Shown here: positions 23,161-45,900 of the stretch, one piece after another
How the letters are laid out: every line of letters begins with the position of its first letter
Numbering within the stretch: position 1 is the stretch's first letter
From: Pelecanus crispus
Lineage: Eukaryota > Chordata > Aves > Pelecaniformes > Pelecanidae
Length of the DNA stretch: 64,000 nt
Direction of reading: 5' to 3'
Assembly (NCBI RefSeq): GCF_030463565.1
Contig: NC_134659.1
Coordinates: 6,766,511-6,830,510 of the forward strand
Notes under the pieces: model-generated
Seen by the model: the letters and a program-made list of their open reading frames with translations, nothing else
Database searches by the model: none
Told to the model about the DNA's origin: nothing
Made by a program: the position numbers and the translations under genes

Positions 23161-24975
23161 TGCTGTTGGTAGCCTGAAGCTTGGGAAGCACTTCTGGATG
23201 TTTCTACTGTTCCACATGAATTTTTTCCCCCATGAAGGTCCTGTATTGAGCTATTTCTTTTCAACAGATAGGCTTAGAGCCAGTTGTGGTTTAACTTCTT
23301 CAGGCTTGGGTGTTCCTATTCCATTTTGCCTACTGAGCAGGTGCTTGGTTGGAGAAGGGACATAAATCTTAACCATGGGACTCGGACTCTCAACTGCGTA
23401 CTGCGGTGAAGAAACTCAGATACGAGAATGAACTTAAATATTGATTACTGAAGACACTTTTTTTCAATGCCAGCTTATTAGAAGTTCATACAGATTGTGG
23501 CACCAGACAGTTCCCATCTATAACACGTGACTATACAGCATTGTAAAAGAAAAATTTTTCATAGCTTTGGAGAAAGCACAACACAAAAATACACATTTAA
23601 CTGTTGATATGTGGACTCTGAATGACTCTGAATGACTCTGAATGCACTTGGCAGTGGTGGCCCAAGGATATCTTTGGATACGCTGCACCAGCCCAAGACC
23701 CCTTTTAGAAAACAGGCAGCTCCCTCCCACTGGCTTTGCTAAAACTTCTGTAGTAGGAAGTGTCCTACAAGAACCAAATTACCAAATTGATGTGTGGCTT
23801 TCCCTTAATTGCCTCACCCCTGGCTTTCCAGCTTCTGACAGCACTGCTGACGCTGTGTGTGCAGTGCTAGGTGCCAGCTGCCATGTTTTACTTATATTTT
23901 AAAATCAGTGATTCAGGACTTTGAGCATAGGAGCGATGTGAACAGGTTAGCAGATGCTTAAGAGATTTGCTTGCTCATTCTGCTGAGGCCCATCAAATTC
24001 TTCAGGAACTCCAGCATTCAAACCATCTTCCACAGGATCACTTGAAGCAGGAAATAGCTGCTCAGTGAACCCCTCTCCACCTTTTATATGTTAAAGTGAG
24101 TTTAAAACAGCAGAAGGTCGAGCAGCGTCTGCCTGGGAGGGAGAATGGGACTATTCTCAGCTCATTCCAGTGGCCCCAGATGCCTGATAGGTGCAAGATT
24201 CTTGGCCTGCAGGTAGAGGCCAGTGGGGAACTGCAGTTCTTAGTCAAGTTCTGCCATCGGTCACATCCTTCTGGCTTTCCAGAGCACGGGGAAAGACTTT
24301 CAAATCAAAGGTGTCACTGTCACTCCTGAACTGCAAGATGGGTGAAATATCTTAGGCTTGAAACTGATTTTCTGTAGAGTGGTGCGCTCAAATCTGAATG
24401 CTTTGTCTTGGCCACTTTACTAGATCCCTGTTTTAAAGGTTGCTTTGAAGAATTCCTTCTCCTGCATCTTGATGGGTCAAGCTAAAGACAGATCTGTACT
24501 GAAGCAGTGTCTGATCTGATGAGTGCTTCAGTACAGGGTTATTCTTTGACAGTTACAGAAACACCAGGCCTATCAGCCCGTTCAGGAACAGATTGATTTG
24601 CCTCGCATCTTAAGGAAGAACGTCTTAATTCAGGTCCCTGAAGTGGCACATCTTCAAACAGAGTTGCTCCAGCCAGCAAGGGGCAGCTGTGCCTCGTGGC
24701 TGTGGTAACTCGTGGCTCTGACTCTCATAGATCACGATGAAAGGTGACTCTTGACTCGCTGGTGGAGGAAGCTGAGACGATCATCTGCTTTAACCTTTGC
24801 TCCTGGGCTGGCAACCTTGCAGTCTTTATTCTGAGTCGGTCTTGAGCGCTGTAACGCCCAGTCTCAGCACATATCCCCAGTCCAGGTTTAGACAGCATGT
24901 AACAGCTAGAATTGACTAAAAGAAATGTAAAGACTAGAAATTATAACTATTCTGCTTCAGCTTGGGACCGCTTAG

Positions 24976-27900
24976 CTTTAGGTTTTCATAGAGGGAATGA
25001 GACGTGTTAGCAAGAGGTTCTAATGTGCTTCAGACGACGCGAAGATGTGTGGTTTACGTATGCATCATAACGCGGTGTTCCATATGTAAATTGTGACGCC
25101 TAGCGCACGCCGCACACCCAGCCTGTGCGGTGCGGTAACAAGCAGGTAAATCAGCAGCGGCTGCTTTGCAGCTGGGGTAATGCTGACGGGCTGACAAGGG
25201 GGATTAGAACATGGAGTGCCTGCTGCTCTTCTTTCCTTGTCATCCTACTGGTATTTAGGGGTGTTTAAGCATCTTTAATATTTTTGTAAGAAATTAAAGG
25301 CATAAAGCAGAGCAGCAAGAGAGACTGTCCAAGTGAAATACTTTGTGCTTTATAACCAAAAAGGAGCCATAGGTAGGTGCGATAATACTTCTCTCATGCA
25401 TTTGTTGGGGTGCAAAAAACTTTTGTTCCCTTCTTGCTCTTCGGTACAGGGCAAAGGCAGGTCAGCAAGCTGGAAAGTTAGGCCAGGGAATAGGGCTGTT
25501 TCTTCAGGATCAGGAAAGACAAGCTTGTAAAACAAACTAGACAGACTTTCATTGTGCTGTTTGTCTTCCCTTAGCAAAGATAAAGTTTATGGCACTTGGC
25601 ATGTTTTTCCTGACCCCTAGCTACTGCATCTGTAATTTTTTTTAATATTATTATTATTTTTTTACAAAATGAATTCAAAATCTCTTAAAAACTTTACTAG
25701 AGTTCTGGAGAAAAAAAAAAGAAGTGTTTAAAATTCTTATCAACTTCCATCAGAGACCTGCTGAGTGCACCAGAGTTACTCATTTTTATTCAGGCTTTCA
25801 GGGGTTAGTTCCGTTGATTTCTGTTTAGCACTCAGATTGCCATCTTAACTGATAGCAGGTTTTTTTTTAGCTCAAAAACGTTGGGTGTTTTTTTTTTTTT
25901 TTTAACCTTTTTTAAAATGAAAGGACTTTTATGGAGTTTAGAACTATGAGGTTTTTGGGGGGTTTTGTTTTGTTTTAAAGTTTTGCTTTTTTTCCCATTC
26001 CTTAAACAAGATCCATTCAAATTCTGAACGGCTCTTGAAGTCTGCTCAGGCATATGGAAGGCAACAAACAAAATGCTGAGCTGCTTGGGCACTCAAAAGA
26101 GCTAAATCTGAGGGGATTTCTTCCCCCCCCCCCCCCCCCCCCCCCCGTAGTGGTGGATATAGTGATGTTGCATTATACAGGTGTGTCTCACTTCCTAGGG
26201 AAAAGAAGTGCTGCCTTCTGGACCATGAATTCCTTCTGATTTGTATTTGAATGCCTCTGCTTAGCAAAGCAGTGGTCCTTAATTGCCATCTATTTAAGCT
26301 TGTGCAAACTGAAAAAAAAATCGTGCTTGCAATTTAATTTAACTATCGATGGTATTGGTAACACATACGGGAAAATGTTTCTTGTCAAACTTCTACCTGA
26401 AGGAGTACCAGTAATTTTAGAAGTAGATGCATAGGAATCTGTATGACACAAAGTCTGTTTTTGAAGGTGCTAAAGGTCAAAAGTGAATAGTCACACCGAT
26501 ACTGAAGAAGGGAAGAAAACCTTGCACTTAACTACTGCTTTTATTCCCTTTGTCAAGCAGTCAAAAAAACAATAACTAATATGAGAACCCAACTTTTCCT
26601 CTCTTTATTTTAGATTTGGGAAAATTCCCTGCCAAAAAAAAATACCCTGGAAAATTCACTAGTGTTTGTGTGAGTAAAAGGTTCCAACCTTTTATTATTA
26701 ATTTGTAAGAACTATTTCATTCAGTTTTGTCCAAAACAGAAATACTTTTGCACAGAAATGTGCAGCATTTTAATGAAAGGGCTCAGAATCACTTTAATTT
26801 GAACTTTATCTGGTCTGGTTGCAGGTTTTATGGCATTTAGTATATTTAAAAAAATAAGAATCAAAGTATCTGACTTCACATAAAAAAAAAAAACAAAACA
26901 AAACTGCTTGTGGCTAAATAAAATCAGTTTCAGCTCTGGTGGCACCAAAAAATCATCAGCTGTTGAATTGGACCTAAGCCATCTTTTCAAACCTTCTGTG
27001 ATCTCGCAGCAACGGATAACGATGGCTGTATGGATTAGGGAACAGCATGTGATGGCAAACTTCTAGTATTTGTTCTGATGTAAAAAGAAAACAAATTATG
27101 TCCTACAATCAAAATAATTCAAAATTCTTGGTATCATGCAGCCATGCCACTTGCAAAGTGAGCATTTCCCTTCCTCTCAAAGCTTGCTGTACCCTTGATC
27201 TGCTGTCTTCCTGCTGTTAATTGATTGCAACTCTACGTGTCTGATCAGGGCTAAAAGTTGTTCTCGATACGGATATCGTACAACATATACTGTGCACGCT
27301 TGTGTGTATAGATATGTTTATACTGTATGCATGTTCATACGTATGCATATTTGTGTGCTGGCCCCCAAATCACTCATGTTTTAAAGCATCAGCCACGAAG
27401 GCATATCCATCAAAATATTATGTAGATCTTTCATTTTTGCCAATTCCCTCAAAATGAGAGACTTTTTATGCAGTCTTATGTGGCAAATAGCCAAAAATTT
27501 CTAATTTTTACTTTCACTCTTGCTGACTTTATTATTGCTCACTCTTGGTGTGTGTATAAACACATATGTGTATGTATATACATATTTGTGTATTTATACG
27601 CACAAGTATGTTTTTGATGTACAGGTAATAAAGATGGGGGAAGGTTTTTGTGTTTTCTTAATAGGTGAAGAGATCTTGAAGACCAGAAATTGCAACTTAC
27701 TGAATTTTAAATTTAAAAAAAAAAAAAAAAATTAAAATTGCCCGGCTGTGGAAGATGGATCCTCATTTTTGCAGCCACTTTGAATCACAAGTTCATCTTT
27801 AAATGCACTGGGTTTTTTTTGTTGGTTTTTTGGTTTTTTTTTTTTTTTTTTTGAAGAGCTAACTAACCCTGGCTGTCTCCAGTCTGACAGTATTCAAATG

Positions 27901-28494
27901 GACTTGCTTCCTCCATTAGTTGTAAGATGTTTAAAAGCACATCCTATGTTTGAATTGTGGATGAGAGGTTCCCTTGGCAATGTGAGGAGGAAAATTCTTT
28001 CTACCCCTTTATTATTAATTCACGGATTCAGTGTTGGTTCGGCCTACAGGAGAAGTTAACTGGAAGTCTTTGAAGATCAATATCTTTGCTGAAGTTGTCC
28101 AGGTATGTGAACTTGAAGATCTGTGGTGATTGGAAAATAATGTTTAATATGTCAGTGTATTTTATAGAAATTTTTAGTACCTGCAGTTAGTCATTGACTG
28201 ATAACTCAAATGTATGACCAATTTTTTAAGAAGTGACTCTCCTCTTGTGGGGCTTACAGCCACACGCAGTAGTTTTTTCTGTACTCCAAGGCTTATAACT
28301 ATTACTAAGGGCACAGAAGAGAATGCTTGCTGACAAAACCCATGCAGTTTTACAGAAGTTTGACTTGGCATTAGGATAGTTTTTGTGACCAGCTGATTTC
28401 AAGACATTGCCCCCCTCGAGACTAATTTGACTAACAGAAAGTGGCTGTAAAAATGCTTATTACTTAACTATTTTTCACTTACACCTTTCTTCAG
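24976..28494 (+). other. ZC3H11A intron 1, downstream of the ZBED6 relic
   Basis: AT-rich intron without recognised genes. It contains a 20+ C run (~26124-26146), several A/T homopolymers (27716-27730, 27833-27852), and alternating purine-pyrimidine TG/TA/CA stretches (27280-27360, 27550-27610). It ends with the acceptor TTCTTCAG at 28487-28494. Confidence 0.5.
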
Positions 28495-28642
28495 GGTTAC
28501 TTTTAAAAAGAAGATTTCACTGACCAAGCCAGTAGAAGACTTTCAGTCCAAGAAAGAGTGAAGCCAGCTCTTGCCAAGAGTGGAGGAAGTCCCTGTTGAG
28601 TGAACCCTTAGAACCTGAGCTTGTTCTAAGAATTTGTCCATT
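28495..28642 (+). other. ZC3H11A: 5' UTR part of ZC3H11A first coding exon
   Basis: Begins after a polypyrimidine acceptor (CACCTTTCTTCAG, ending at 28494). There is no ATG before the start codon at 28643, so no upstream ORF in this exon. Confidence 0.8.
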
Positions 28643-38278
<9,636 letters not shown>

Positions 38279-40130
38279 ACTTCATAGTCTTAAGGTTTAA
38301 AACAAAAAAAAAAATTAAAACTTTGTATTTCTTTGGATACCCGGAGGTGATCCTTTTTCTAGCTGAGGCTTTGCAATGAGTCTTAAAGCACAGTTGAACT
38401 GGTAGAAATTGGCAGTATCTGCACTCAGTTGTCCCAAATTTCCCTGCTGGTCAGAGTCAAGGTCCTGTGCATCCATTCTGTAACTATCGGTGGCTACCTT
38501 CGACATTAAGAGGACAAAGCACTTGTTTATTTTGGGACAGAGACGTGCCCATCTACAGACTGTGGTGGTTGTGAACTGATCTACTGATTCAGCGATGCTC
38601 TGAAGGCTTAAACTTAAAGCTTCTTCCTTCCTTCCCCCTTGGCAAAACTCAAATGCTCAGCGCGTTTCAAAGCTTTGGTATTCTGATTTCTTGGACAGTT
38701 GGTACCTAAAGCCTGGAGTTACTATGTCAACTCTTGAATTTTATTTATGTATGCTATTGTTTTGACTTTAAGCTTTTAGGGTAACTTAATGACAATGTCA
38801 GGGTGGGAGGGAGCAGAACAATTACTCTAGTGTTTTGGACCAAACATGCTGCCAAGGGTGGTGGTCGGGGTCAGTCCCTCCAGCCTTACTTTGAATTATC
38901 AGGGATGATAGAATATCGGTGTGAAAAGCAGCAGCTCTCCAGTACAGCTAGAATACGCCCCTCTTGTTTTGTTGTACTGTACCAAAGCTTGGGGGGGGTT
39001 GGTGCTTTTTGCTGATGTGAATAACGTTCTGGGGTGGGTAGTCAGGATTCCTCTCGTAGTCTGCAGTAAATTGGTAAACTAAGAATTGGTTTAAGTGCCT
39101 CTTGGTTCCAAGAATCGCTCCCCCGAGGTGCTGGCTCGTCTGAAGCATCAGCTGCTCGGACTCACCTTCAAACCTTTAAACCTTTGAGGTCAGTCAAAGG
39201 CTTTGACCTCCACTGGCCGTGCCGCACCCTCGTTGGCATCAACCCAAGGGGCCGGTGATCTTGGAACCTGGTACTGCTGCAGCACTGCTCTCCTTTTCGG
39301 GCACGCCCTGGGGATCCTCCCTTTGGCCTCCCCTGCGCCCCTGCCCCACCACTGAGGCTCGAGCTGCCTGGAGACGTGCGTGCTGGAGGCAGGACTGGAG
39401 GTTCCTGGTCTGCCTCGGGCGTCTACGTGCAGTCCGAATGTGTGACCCTGCGGAAAAGAGCTGAGACTGGGGTGTATTGTGTACCCTGCCACCAGTGATC
39501 GTTTTCCCTAGCAGATATATTTTGAATTATTTTCTTAAATTTTTCAAGAACTTTAGTCTCTTCCTACTATGGTTTGTGAAGCTGTAGGGGCCCTCAGGCA
39601 TTTGCTGCTGGCAAAGGAAAAAATCAGTTGAGTTGATTGTAAATACTTTCTCTTTGGAAGAAAACACTTGTGTGCTTTGATAATCCACTGTGATGTCTTA
39701 GTTCCTAGAGGAGAGGTTTGAAACCAAAATTTAGAAAACTGCTGTTCCGGCTCCAGAAGGGTCACCCAGCCCCAAGCTGACCCTTTATCCTGCTGAAGGA
39801 CTTTCGGCCGGCGTCGGTCGCTCGCGCGCGGACCGGAGTGACTTTGGAGAGAGGAAGAGCGCGCGAGAGCCCGGCGAGGAAGGCTTCCCCCTCGCTGCTT
39901 CCCTCCTCCTGCTCCGTCGTCAGCCTTTGCTGGCCCCGGCTCCGTCCGTGGAGAGGGGATTTGCTGTACGCCGTGGTTTCTGTAAATATTTTATTCTTCC
40001 CATTTTATATTTGTATTCTATTTAAGGTATTGCATTAAACGTAGTCTGGCCGCCTTTGCCGGTAGTCGAACTATTCCACATGACAGCGGTTTAACAGTGG
40101 TTTTAAATAAAGCTGGCATGGGAGCGGTGT
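38279..40130 (+). other. ZC3H11A: ZC3H11A 3' UTR
   Basis: Runs from the stop to the AATAAA at 40106. Two Pumilio-type elements TGTAAATA occur at 39638-39645 and 39981-39988. An unusually GC/CpG-rich block lies inside it at about 39790-39960. An ATTAAA at 38312 could give a very short isoform. Confidence 0.65.
40106..40111 (+). terminator. ZC3H11A poly(A) signal
   Basis: AATAAA 216 bp upstream of the SNRPE start codon; ATTAAA at 40034 is an alternative. Confidence 0.6.
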
Positions 40131-40321
40131 GGGTCTGTCCGTGGGGCACGGGGGGGCATGGGGGGCTGTCCCTGGCGCGGAGCAGTAGAGTCGGCGGTCC
40201 TCCCAGCCTCCCAGAGCGGCCGGGGTCCGCCAGCATCCCAGGGTTCCTTGCGCGCTTCCCGCCGTGCTTAGCGGCTTCCGGCGGGGGCGGCGGGAGCGTG
40301 TGCCGGGCAGCAGCAGCAGCC

Positions 40322-42785
<2,464 letters not shown>

Positions 42786-42964
42786 GATTTGTTGTAGAAC
42801 GGTGCCTATGGTGTTTTGGAGTGAGTAAAGTGCTAGTGGGAGCAGGACCGGCTCACAGATGAGAAGTTACGCATAACTGGGGTCGCATGCAGAGTTGAAA
42901 ATTGCCATTCCTTTGTGCAAGTAATTTTTTTTGTAGTTTGAAACGATGCACAATGTATTTTGCA

Positions 42965-42970
42965 AATAAA
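42965..42970 (+). terminator. SNRPE: SNRPE poly(A) signal
   Basis: AATAAA 180 bp after the stop codon, followed by a T-rich GTTTTTCACGTT stretch, consistent with a short 3' UTR. Confidence 0.8.
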
Positions 42971-42999
42971 CGTTTTTCACGTTAACTCTAAACGTAAAT

Positions 43000-45900
43000 C
43001 TGCTTGCTTTCAGTCTCGTGCCCTTCTGTGAGTAGAGGAGGGGGAGACGTATTCAAAGTGATTTTCACCGTGGATCTGTGTAGTCTCTGATAAATATCTG
43101 CGTGTTGTGGAACGCTGCATCTGCGTTAGGTGGACAAGGTGGGCTCATTCAGGATACTTGGAGCGACGTGCGGTCCTTGAGCTTGCATGGTTCTAGCAAG
43201 GGACTTGGGGCTGTGGTATAGGAATCCAACATTTACAAACTACTATTAGGCATGCTTGTAAAATAACTTTTATCTTCGGGCCAGAGAAGCAGAGAGGGCG
43301 GCTGGTTTGGATTAAATCTCTGTAATTTCTTGCTTCTTTGGGCAGAGTCTCTAGATTAAACCATGGTGCTGTTAAATAAGTTGGGATATCGGATGTATCA
43401 GTTGGGTTTTTATCACGGTTTATTATTATTATCCGTTTGAGGATCTGGCTGTTCTATTTAAGTTTCCACAAGAGAGCTGAGTTGCTTATCACATCAACAG
43501 AAGAAAAGTTCTCTAGCTGACTCGGGACTGTCAGTCCCCTCTGCTGCGGTTCTTATGTAAAGAAAGAGAAAAAACAAAGGTTTTGGCTGTAATGATAACT
43601 CGGAGACTAAGATTACCTGGATGGAAAGAAATGAATCTTGATACACAGGCTGCACTAGAAATCATTTAATAAACTTTCGGTATTTCAAAACTGCAATTTG
43701 TGTATCATCTTCAGCATGAAAATTAATAAATTCAAGATGAGAGATTTCTTGCTTCAAAGGATAGAAATATGTGAGTCTCCTGGCAGAGATCATCCAGCAT
43801 GCTTCTCCCATTCTGAGAAGTCGTACATCGGGAGTGTCGTAGCAGGCAGACATGGTAAGCAGCTTTTGAGTAGCAGCACAACATAGTACAGTGGCTAAAC
43901 TGTCTCCAGCTGTACAGCCTGCTGACGGGCTCCATTGTTTTGTATTTGCGTTCACAAGCTGCAAAGTCCTTTCAACACAGAGTAAGCAGAAATGGCCTAC
44001 CACTGTCATTTAGTGATAGAAGTCATCACCAGAAGCTAGCACATACGGAATGAAATAGTACTGCTTTCCACTTTATCCTTGGCGTACCAAGTGAGGCTTT
44101 CAGGGAAGGCAGGGGTGAATTGTCTCCGTCAGTAGTTCAGGTGTTGCAGTAAGGGGTAGTTATGATGCAGTGCGGTAAAATTTACCTCCCTGCGTCTCTT
44201 CATTGTTACAGACGGATGACGGCCTTGAGACTCTCTAAAAATGCAGACTGTCTTCGAAGTAATCTTGAAGTAATGTTGAAGTAATCATTTCTCTTTCCAA
44301 GGGTTTGTAACTTTTTACTAATAGTGCATGTTTAGAAAGAGGTTTTTTAACGGGATCTGTTGCATCACATTGCTTGGCTCCGGTTTCTCCAGGGCCACTG
44401 AAATAAAACTGGCTCGGGGCCTCCAAGGCTCTGTCCTCCTTCCGCTTTGCAAGCGGCTGCTTTTTGAGAAGAATTGGACATGAGGAGAAATAGCTCGTTC
44501 TTATCAGCAGTGCTGCCGCCAACTCCAAATTGTGCACTTCAAGACACCGTAATGCCTCCTAAAGCTCCTCTGCTCTTTGATATTATCGAGTTAGCGCGAA
44601 TGAACGTCAATATTGGAGTAGGTTGATGATGGGAGGAAGGAAGTCCAGGCTAATCAGCTCTGAAGCATCTTGTGATAAGGTACCAAAATAGGCAGTAATT
44701 ATGTGCGTGGGGGAGTTGCAGAAGAAAAGGAGAAGCTCCCCAGAAGGAAGCCGTGAAAACTGCAAAAAGCCTGCAGGAGAGCCCAGGCGTGTGTGGATGT
44801 CCAGGAGGAAACACAGCCCCATTGTTTGAGGAGCGCCTGGCAATGGAGCGTTGTGGTCCAAGAACAGAGCTTCTAGGCATTACCAGCACAGACGGGGCAC
44901 AAAAACAATTCTGGCTTTGCCGAACTGGCTTCCCAAGAAGCACTTGTCTGTCCTCATAAAAACCACAGGACTGACTCATCTAAATGCTTGCTGATTTTTT
45001 AACCCCGAATCCTTCCAGCTTCCTGAGCGTTTCCAAGCTGCAGGCAGCAAGAAGGTAACGTCTCATGAGCCTCTTGAACCCTGGCATGCCAGAATCACTC
45101 AAAACTGGCTGCAAAAGAGTGTGGTAGACAGAAGGGGGTGCTGCGGGCTCGGCCAGCTCCCCCTGCCCCTCCAGCAAAGTGTCATAAGCCTCGGCAGGAA
45201 CACAGAGTTCCCCAGCATTCAAGCAGCTTTATTGGCTCCCAAACAACCTGGAAGAAAGCAAACTGGGCTGTCTGGTGCGGGGCTGCTCTCAAACGGTGCG
45301 GCAGCCGGACAGGGTGCCTGCATCTCCTGGGCACCGGCACCTTCCCCGGCTTATCCGCACCCTGGGGTGTCCTGCTCCAGAAGGGGATGAGGAGTAGAAG
45401 GTTCTGGTTTTGGCTGAGCAAGAGGCAGTGAGGAGGAGCAAGGTAGAGTGAATGCTTACAACTGGGCTCTGTGTTTAGAAAATTCCCGTCGCTTGGCTTT
45501 CTGCTGCCTTGAAGCCTGTTGTGTTTGCTTTTGCAAATCGTACTTTTCCATAACGTGCAAATTCCTTTCCCTCCAGTGCAGGGGTGGGGGGGAGCAGGGT
45601 GGGTCGGGGGGGGTGGTGCCTGTAAAGGCTCCTTTTGAAGAAAATGCCTTGAGGTGGCATTATGAGGAGTGCCCCAGCGTGCTGGATTATTGCAGTGGGA
45701 TGTCATGTTGTGGCACAAATACCATGCTGCAGTGTTCACACATCTCTAGGAAACAAAATGCCTATGGCGGGGTTTACCAGAGAAAGTTTCCTTACTGCTA
45801 CCAGCACTCAGATATCTGTCACAACCAAAAATCGAGCTGATGGTAGTTTTAGATACCATATCACCCTACCCAAATGTCTGTTTTGTAGAAATAGAGCTCG

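Larger units (their letters stand above)
22092..24975 (+). pseudogene. ZBED6: Decayed full-length ZBED6 (BED-finger, hAT transposase-derived) inside ZC3H11A intron 1
   Basis: Six-frame reading gives collinear matches to mammalian ZBED6 as I remember it, over about 2.9 kb (intact gene: 979 codons, 2.94 kb, intronless). N-terminus: MSVFSVSVPVSPKSRR at 22092, EKMVDRENSRGEPPTK and KGLCIKGEPLHKKIGAI with a stop at 22309. BED1: SDPWFTRCAI, then, past an A-run frameshift, HGKPGTHLGTLTLW-stop-HLQAEHCVHWAVAN (22536-22628). BED2: NTVKSLLMPEIRTNTSVVWN, then GRAGTHLGSS and LQQHLQTTHPARWAR (to ~23145). Core: FFSMPAY-stop-KFIQIVAPD (~23460-23508), VKEKFFIALEKAQHK and THLTVDMWT (from 23543), VLQEPNYQIDVWLSLN, SVIQDFEHRS (23905), AHQILQELQ, LKSECFVLATLLDPCFK (~24437). 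C-terminus: RWWRKLRRSSALTFAP (24757), QLELTKRNVKTRNYNYS (to ~24953). Numerous stops and frameshifts make it non-coding. Same host gene, same intron and same strand as placental ZBED6. Confidence 0.9.

Noticed and set aside
22092-24975. Relic as a recent hAT transposon or a ZBED4 retrocopy
   Set aside because: Two tandem BED fingers, the N-terminal MSV...SVPVS peptide and the location in ZC3H11A intron 1 match ZBED6 specifically; no terminal inverted repeats or target-site duplication seen. A tree is still needed to exclude ZBED4 firmly.
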